Shown: in pieces, positions 42,757 to 64,000 of the stretch
How positions within the stretch are numbered: position 1 is the stretch's first letter
Layout: each line of letters begins with the position of its first letter
NCBI GenBank assembly: GCA_020137815.1
Contig: CM035352.1
Location: forward strand, 3,762,385-3,826,384
DNA: 64,000 nucleotides
DNA from: Hormiphora californensis
Taxonomy: Eukaryota; Ctenophora; Tentaculata; Cydippida; Pleurobrachiidae
Reading direction: 5' to 3'
The notes under the pieces: generated by a model
Databases searched by the model: none
What the model was told of the DNA's origin: nothing
The model's input: the letters and a program-made list of their open reading frames with translations, nothing else
Translations under genes and position numbers: made by a program

Positions 42757-42842
42757 GGTTACGAAGTTACCCCTTGCCAGCGTGCGCGAAGGTCGCCCGG
42801 CGACCTGAGCTAGGTCTGAGCTAGAGGGGTTATTTCGTAACC
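42757..42842. repeat. Short foldback next to the Penelope-like element
   Basis: GGTTACGAAGTTACCCCT and AGGGGTTATTTCGTAACC are inverse arms of an 86-bp unit. ATTGGAGCTT lies on both sides. It is 26 bp upstream of the Penelope-like frame and may belong to that element's 5' end, or may be a separate MITE. Confidence 0.55.
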
Positions 42843-43180
42843 AATATTGGAGCTTGAAATGGCGTGACTAATGTGCTATCATTAGAAGTGACAACTTTTT
42901 GTGAATGTGAAAGGATGGGGATATTAGTTATTATAATATTAAGCAGGTCTTGCTTGATGTGGTCACACATTTTCTGGTGACTGGTGAAACAGCCCTGGAA
43001 TGCTTGTGGGTGATTTGTTTACCAAGGGAAGAGTTGATTAGTAACAATAATATAATTGTTATTTGTTATTCTAACTTTTTGACAAGATTCAGTACTTACT
43101 CACTGTGCAGTAATCTTACTTCCAACCAAATTCCAACTCGAATTATTATTTATAACCCCACCCCTCAATTACTATAGCCA

Positions 43181-50196
<7,016 letters not shown>

Positions 50197-50937
50197 GGAT
50201 TGGGTATGTAGAAATATGTTCAAACATATAAATGTACTAATATCACACACATTGAATTATGCACGATTTAGTGTACATAACTTATTATGTTCGTACTGCT
50301 GTAACGGTGAGATTAATATTTTAGTTAATAATGTCAAGAGAGACTTTTGAAATCGAGCTAGTTTTATTTTCCAAACCTTATAGATCGCGGTATATTATTT
50401 TATTTTTCAATGAGATAGTGCTATCATGTTGATGAATTATAGTTTCCCAAATACAAGTACATACAACTTGTGCGGAGAACGTACGTTGTAAGGTACAGTC
50501 GGACCCCGATTTAGTGGCATCCTCGGGGGAAAAAATCCTGCCACTAAATCGGGGTGCCACTAAATCGGGGTCAAATAATGTTAATTTCCTATATCGGGGA
50601 AAAAAATCCTGCCACTAAAACGGGTGCCACTAAATCGGGGGCCACTAAATCGGGGTCCGACTGTATTACCAAATACCAGGTGAAATGTGTGAAATGTGAA
50701 ATATTCTAAAAAAGCGGAAATCTATAATACAGTTTGATATTGTGTCTGGTTATGTACATTATATTCACAATTTAACAATTCTCTAAACCACAAAACTTAA
50801 ATCTTTTACTTTGATAAATGATTAAATCTAGGTTCTAAAAAGCTAATTTATCTCCTAAAAATAATAAAATTCCTACATCCTAGAGCTAGAATTGGTCAGT
50901 CCTAATTTACCACATATTGAGCCGCATGTGATCCTGC
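50197..50937. other. Convergent spacer between SLC35B3 and BCCT 3' ends
   Basis: About 740 bp with both 3' UTRs and one TA-flanked MITE (50496-50663). AT-rich, with no coding frame I would support. Confidence 0.5.
50496..50663. mobile_element. Tc1/pogo-type MITE with TA target site
   Basis: CAGTCGGACCCCGATTTAGT at the left end and its inverse ACTAAATCGGGGTCCGACTG at the right, flanked by TA on both sides. Inner copies of CCACTAAATCGGGG show internal duplication. CAGTCG-type ends and a TA duplication fit pogo/Tigger-derived MITEs. No transposase. Confidence 0.82.
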
Positions 50938-59330
<8,393 letters not shown>

Positions 59331-60038
59331 GTCACCTTTAAAAAAGGGGGTGGTGAGAATTGACAAGAGGTAGGGATACTGTTCGAGAATTCACTGAGTT
59401 TTCTTCAGCTTGAAAGAAGGGATATGGTCAGAGTTCATTTTGAGGGTACACCGAGGGAAGTTTTTAGGAAACTTTAGGGCAATCTTTGAATGTTTGAAGT
59501 CCGGAGTCCCCTTGGCATACCCACGAATATGTGATTTCAACCCCATGGCTGATGCACATTTCCCTCGGTGTAGCTTGAATGAGGGGGTGGTAAGAATACA
59601 AAAAAGAGGCCAGGTAGGATATCCGGCAAGCCAATCTGATGTTTGAGTAGCAAAAACACGTGTGGAGCTCAGTATTCTAAACAAACAGAATTAAATACCA
59701 TGAACTTTTGTTTAGAAGTAGATAAGAAGCTTTCAACATAATTAGAAAAACAGGTGGTAGTATACGTTGTACAAGCACACTAAACGGATGGGATCGGTAG
59801 TGGCACTAGTGTTTTTGTTGCAGCACCAATATTATTTTAGGCCCTTTGGTGATCTTGTTCACACGGTGTAATAATAAAAACATTGCCACTGGATGTCGGA
59901 TGACAGTGTCAAATTTAAATGATTTAATCGATAACTGTGCTAACTGGGAGTTCAATCATTCAACCTGTTATACTAATTTCCATATTTTAACTTATGCAAT
60001 ACCCATTTACTTTTCTCTCTCTCTCTCAACTTCTCTCA

Positions 60039-60085
<47 letters not shown>

Positions 60086-60335
60086 TCTCTCTACCACTTC
60101 CCCACTCCATGCAGTGGAATGATGGCCTAGACGCAAAAAACAACAATGACCAACACTCGCCCGACTCTCCCAAGAAGAGAGAGAGACATCACTGAAACAG
60201 CAGTTTGCACCAAATGGTCCAGAGCAAACATATGTATCCTGGAAACACGTGATATTATCTGCAATGTCGGTACCAGCTCCGCACTTAACTTAAACTCCTT
60301 GCTGGGAATACTGGTCTTATCTAGTGACTAGCTGG
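59331..60335. other. Region upstream of BCCT, no gene seen
   Basis: Includes a small inverted repeat (TACACCGAGGGAA at about 59447-59459 and its inverse near 59560-59572), a CT microsatellite (60015-60080) and otherwise unremarkable AT-rich sequence. The BCCT promoter should be here. Confidence 0.5.
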
Positions 60336-60444
60336 CAGGAACCGACCGAATTAAGTAAACAACCAATCAGAACTCGTTATTTAGGTCACGTGACTGGTTA
60401 TCAGCCAATCAGGGAGCAGTATTTCCTGATTCGTTCGGTTCCTG
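60336..60444. mobile_element. hAT-type MITE, copy 3
   Basis: 109 bp, CAGGAACCGACCGAATTAAG to GTTCGGTTCCTG, flanked by perfect 8-bp CTAGCTGG (60328-60335 and 60445-60452). Confidence 0.95.
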
Positions 60445-60707
60445 CTAGCTGGTAACTCACTATCTTAGTCTTGCAACAAACAGGGAGTCAGAGTGGCTCG
60501 TCATTGATAACATGCCAATATGACAACACAGCGAAGGCCTATACAGTATACAACTCCAACTGCTATGCCATAGCCAGGCTATCTAGCCCCCTTCCCCACT
60601 CTCTCTGTCAGTATAGGACGTGTAAGCCAAGTAGCTCATAACATGACAATACAACGAAGGCGACTAGGCCTCTACAACTAATATAGACCTCCAAATGCTA
60701 TGGACAG

Positions 60708-61049
<342 letters not shown>

Positions 61050-62139
61050 CAAGTGAAAGATGTACAAACAAAAAGGGCCACTGCAGCAGATCGGAGCTTG
61101 TGTGGCTCACACCGACCTAGACAAAACATACTACAGGAGTGCAACAAAAGAATTCGAGCTCCGGAAGTTGCCGTGGCCTGGGACACAATATAACGGGTCA
61201 AAGGAATATAACGGGGGGGGGGCAGCATGGCTTGTACAACTATTAAGATGAAATATCTGAGTTAGTCAATTATTATAGATCGCTCTTACGAATATCAAAT
61301 ATGACAAGTCATATTTTGGCCGTTATTGTTTTTGAATGACCCGTTCATATGTGGTTCTCACTTCTCCTATTTACCAACACCATGTCTTGTTTATGAATAC
61401 AGACATGTCCTGACCAGACAAGACCAACTTACAAAAAAGTATCCGGGTAACATAGGTAAACTAGGTAACCTAGGTAACCTAGGTAACCTAGAGGTTCAAA
61501 GGAAAACACGTTGGATATGATGGGTATCAAATAGTGATGATTTCAAATGATACATAAGTTAAATAAGGGTTTAGTAAAAATCAGTAGAAAAAGAACAGAG
61601 AAAAATGTGTGACATATGCAGCAGCTGCTAGCAGCAGAACCATAGTACTTATCTCACTCAGCCACTATATGAATACACTAACTTACAAAATTGAAGTGAC
61701 TTTTCAAGTTGTATAGGTACCAAAAAGAAGCATATATAGATCAAGAAAACCCAATGCAGCCAGGTTGTTCTACCACTGGTATGCATAAAATCTTGTAATG
61801 ATCTAGTTTTATGTTCCCAAAATAATGTCATTATAAACTATCAAACTTCTATCATATAACTTATTATAAGGACTCTTTACCAAATTGTCAAATTTCTACA
61901 CAAATTAGCATGTTTTTCGATAAAATTTCCCACACTTATACTCAGTCAAACTCTACCAACAACAATTTCAGTCACATACTAAAACCTCTCTATCGCTTTA
62001 TATTTAGTAGTTGTGATTGTCAAAATAGTCAATATATCGTCCACACAATCGCTACTCAGTCAAAAGGCCTAGACTCATTCACATATACCGCATATATGGC
62101 CAGCATACAAGACACGGACAAACTGCAGCTCACAGTTGT
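61050..62139. other. AT-rich intergenic sequence
   Basis: No coding frame or RNA gene supported. A short TAGGTAACC tandem lies near 61450-61490 and a G run near 61213-61221. Confidence 0.45.
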
Positions 62140-62147
62140 ATATTTGG

Positions 62148-62256
62148 CAGGAATCGACCGAAACAAGTAAACAACCAATCAGAACTCGTTATTTCGGTCA
62201 CGTGACTGGTTATCAGCCAATCAGGGACCAGTATTTCCTGATTCGGTCGGTTCCTG
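62148..62256. mobile_element. hAT-type MITE, copy 4
   Basis: 109 bp, CAGGAATCGACCGAAACAAG to TTCGGTCGGTTCCTG, flanked by perfect 8-bp ATATTTGG (62140-62147 and 62257-62264). Confidence 0.95.
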
Positions 62257-62491
62257 ATATTTGGCTCACAAGATTTACGTGTAGATCCTATATTGCAGCA
62301 CTACTTCAAGTACTGTCAGGCCAATTATACTCTACAAGCACCAATTTCTGACCTCAATTTCTGAATGTCTGGGAAGCTTCAGCACACACAATCACACAAC
62401 GTATATAAAACACAAACTCTCTCAGATCACGTGATCACACCGCTAATCATGATCAACATGGTGCGGTGTGGTAACTATGGCAACCATGTGT

Positions 62492-62632
62492 TCATCTTCG
62501 GGCTTTGACATGGTTCAACCAGAGATGTTTCTGGATCTCCTCTTTGGTATTTAGGATCTCGGGACAGAAGAAACACTTGACATTCGTTACAGCTCGGTTG
62601 TAGTGTGTCCTCCAGATGTGGTTAGGCAGGTA
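62492..62632 (-). CDS. Terminal exon of a C2H2-type zinc-finger protein (partial)
   Basis: 47 codons ending TGA at 62492-62494, with acceptor CCCCCAG before 62632 in phase 0. It encodes HIWRTHYNRAVTNVKCFFC and PEILNTKEEIQKHLWLNHVK: one C-x2-C-x12-H-x4-H finger at the extreme C-terminus. No upstream exon could be identified in the remaining 1.3 kb, so the rest lies beyond 63.2 kb or outside the window. Splicing is inferred from the acceptor and a clean frame. Confidence 0.55.
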   Translation of the reverse strand, partial: YLPNHIWRTHYNRAVTNVKCFFCPEILNTKEEIQKHLWLNHVKARR

Positions 62633-63150
62633 CTGGGGGAGGAGGATAGTGGTTAGAGAGTAGTAGAACTATAATAGGGGTGGTTAGGCAGTGGTACTGG
62701 GGGAGGGAGATAGTGGTTAGGGACTTCGGGAATGGTACTGGGGGAGGAAGATACTGGTTAGGGAATGGTACTGGGGGAGGGAGATAGTGGTTAGGGAATG
62801 GTACTGGGGGAGGAAGATACTGGTTAGGGAATGGTACTGGGGGAGGAAGATACTGGTTAGAGAATGGTACTGGGGGAGGAAGATACTGGTTAGGGAATGG
62901 TACTGGGGAGAGCAGATACTTGGTTAGTGAATGTGTACTTGGGGATGAAATCTAGTGGTTAGGAATGGTACTGGGGGAGGAAGATATAGTGGTTAGAGAA
63001 TGGTACTGGGGGAGGAAGATACTGGTTAGGGAATGGTACTGGTGGAGGAAGATATAGTGGTTAGAGAATGGTACTGGGGGAGGAAGATAGTGGTTAGGGA
63101 CTTCGGGAATGGTACTGGGGAGGATAGTGGTTAGGCAATTATATGCAGGT
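62633..63150. repeat. 33-bp minisatellite made of a 3' splice site
   Basis: About thirteen imperfect units, typical unit on the minus strand CTTCCTCCCCCAGTACCATT and CCCTAACCAGTAT. The exon edge itself reads CTCCCCCAGTACCTGCCTAACC. The array starts at the acceptor of exon 62492-62632 and extends upstream in the intron. Confidence 0.9.
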
Positions 63151-63559
63151 ACGGGGAGGAAGAGAGTGGCTATTGGGCCTTATTGGGCTCTTATGATATG
63201 ATCTAACCTACTATCGATCTTCACAGGATTTTTTTCAACATTCCCGGACCCTCCTACCCCCCCCCCCTTGCAATCATTCATGTGATTTACGTAAAACAGT
63301 GTGACTATTTAAACTCCATGGTAGCATTCCTTACACGTGTGTTTGGGGTGTGTCGTATTATAATAGCGACAGATCATGTGTATTATGTGTGCTTGCTACA
63401 TCTGTTCCTTACTGACTAGCTGAGAGTGTGTTCTGAGAAACACATATTAGATCATTACTTCATCCTATTCGGCCCTTTCTCTGTTTCTCACGGTGCTACT
63501 AGTCCCACTTGGTATGATAGAGGTCAAGCATGCGATCATGCACACTAGCCGAAAGATAG

Positions 63560-63632
<73 letters not shown>

Positions 63633-63831
63633 AGATAGAGAGAGCGAGAGAGAGAGATAGAGGAGATAGAGAGATATCAGAGAGCTTAGAGCTGCTTCAG
63701 AGAGCTCGCTGAGAGAGAAGAGTTTCTCGCTCTCTCTCTCTCTCTCTCCTCTCCCTGTGATTAACGCTGTTTTTGTTTTTCCCGACCGTGTAACCAGGGG
63801 CTACTGGCATGACAAGCAACCCATCTCTCAT

Positions 63832-63868
<37 letters not shown>

Positions 63869-64000
63869 ATCTCTCTCATCTTTGCACCTCTCGCCGGTGT
63901 AATACAGGTGCACCCCCTATATGCAGCAGTAGGAGGAGGGGATTGTTACACGTCAAAACACACACGGGGGAGCCCGCATCTAACCTCGCATGCATGAGGA
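63151..64000. repeat. Intronic or intergenic sequence with GA/CT microsatellites
   Basis: A GA run at about 63561-63670 and CT runs at 63730-63750 and 63830-63870, inverse to each other and able to pair. No coding exon could be supported to the window end. Confidence 0.7.

Overview
This window is nuclear DNA from an invertebrate animal. It shows GT-AG introns of about 43 bp to a few kb, TTAGGG-type interstitial telomere repeats, CR1/Daphne-like LINEs, a Penelope-like element, hAT-type and TTAA-type MITEs, and orthologues of animal housekeeping genes. GC content looks intermediate. A betaine/choline/carnitine (BCCT) transporter gene argues against a vertebrate and fits a marine or early-branching lineage, but I cannot name the species or phylum from the sequence.

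Layout. From 0 to 29.2 kb almost everything is on the minus strand: the 5' part of a sugar/inositol-type MFS transporter (34-631), GSTK1 (916-1581), an SLC35G-like EamA transporter (1757-2788), proteasome subunit PSMB5 (3192-4660, five exons), mitochondrial ribosomal protein MRPL19 (5062-9422, five exons), nuclear cap-binding NCBP3 (9918-12807, nine exons), then a tandem array of five intronless BTB-domain genes (12952-29232). From 29.3 to 42.8 kb is a transposon nest: one CR1/Daphne-like LINE with both ORFs open, two truncated LINEs, a Penelope-like element with GIY-YIG domain, several foldback elements, and two inverted copies of a telomere-repeat block that bracket much of the nest. SLC35B3 (PAPS transporter, nine exons) is on the plus strand at 43181-50196 and carries a candidate nested gene in intron 4. 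The BCCT transporter gene (50938-59330, minus) converges on it. The terminal exon of a C2H2-type zinc-finger gene is at 62492-62632 (minus).

The most novel content is the BTB array. Five neighbouring paralogues share an N-terminal BTB and a BACK-like helical region. They then carry 4, 3, 1, 1 and 2 copies of a two-part module that I do not recognise: a helical block of about 90 residues, then a beta-rich block opened by C-x4-C-x3-H. Two pairs (A/B and C/D) also share their upstream sequence, so the array grew by recent whole-gene duplication plus module gain and loss. A second theme is repeat DNA sitting on splice sites. Two introns carry minisatellites whose unit is the 3' splice site plus the first exon bases. 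One hAT-type MITE has an 8-bp target duplication that coincides exactly with a splice donor.

Quality caveat. Single-base frame breaks occur in the MFS gene, PSMB5, MRPL19, NCBP3, BTB-A, BTB-E and BCCT, while BTB-B (1102 aa) and the LINE ORF2 (over 920 aa) are open throughout. About 56.5-58.2 kb is visibly corrupted sequence around a roughly 185-base T tract, and one or more BCCT exons are missing there. Most breaks are probably consensus errors, but the sequence alone cannot exclude real lesions.
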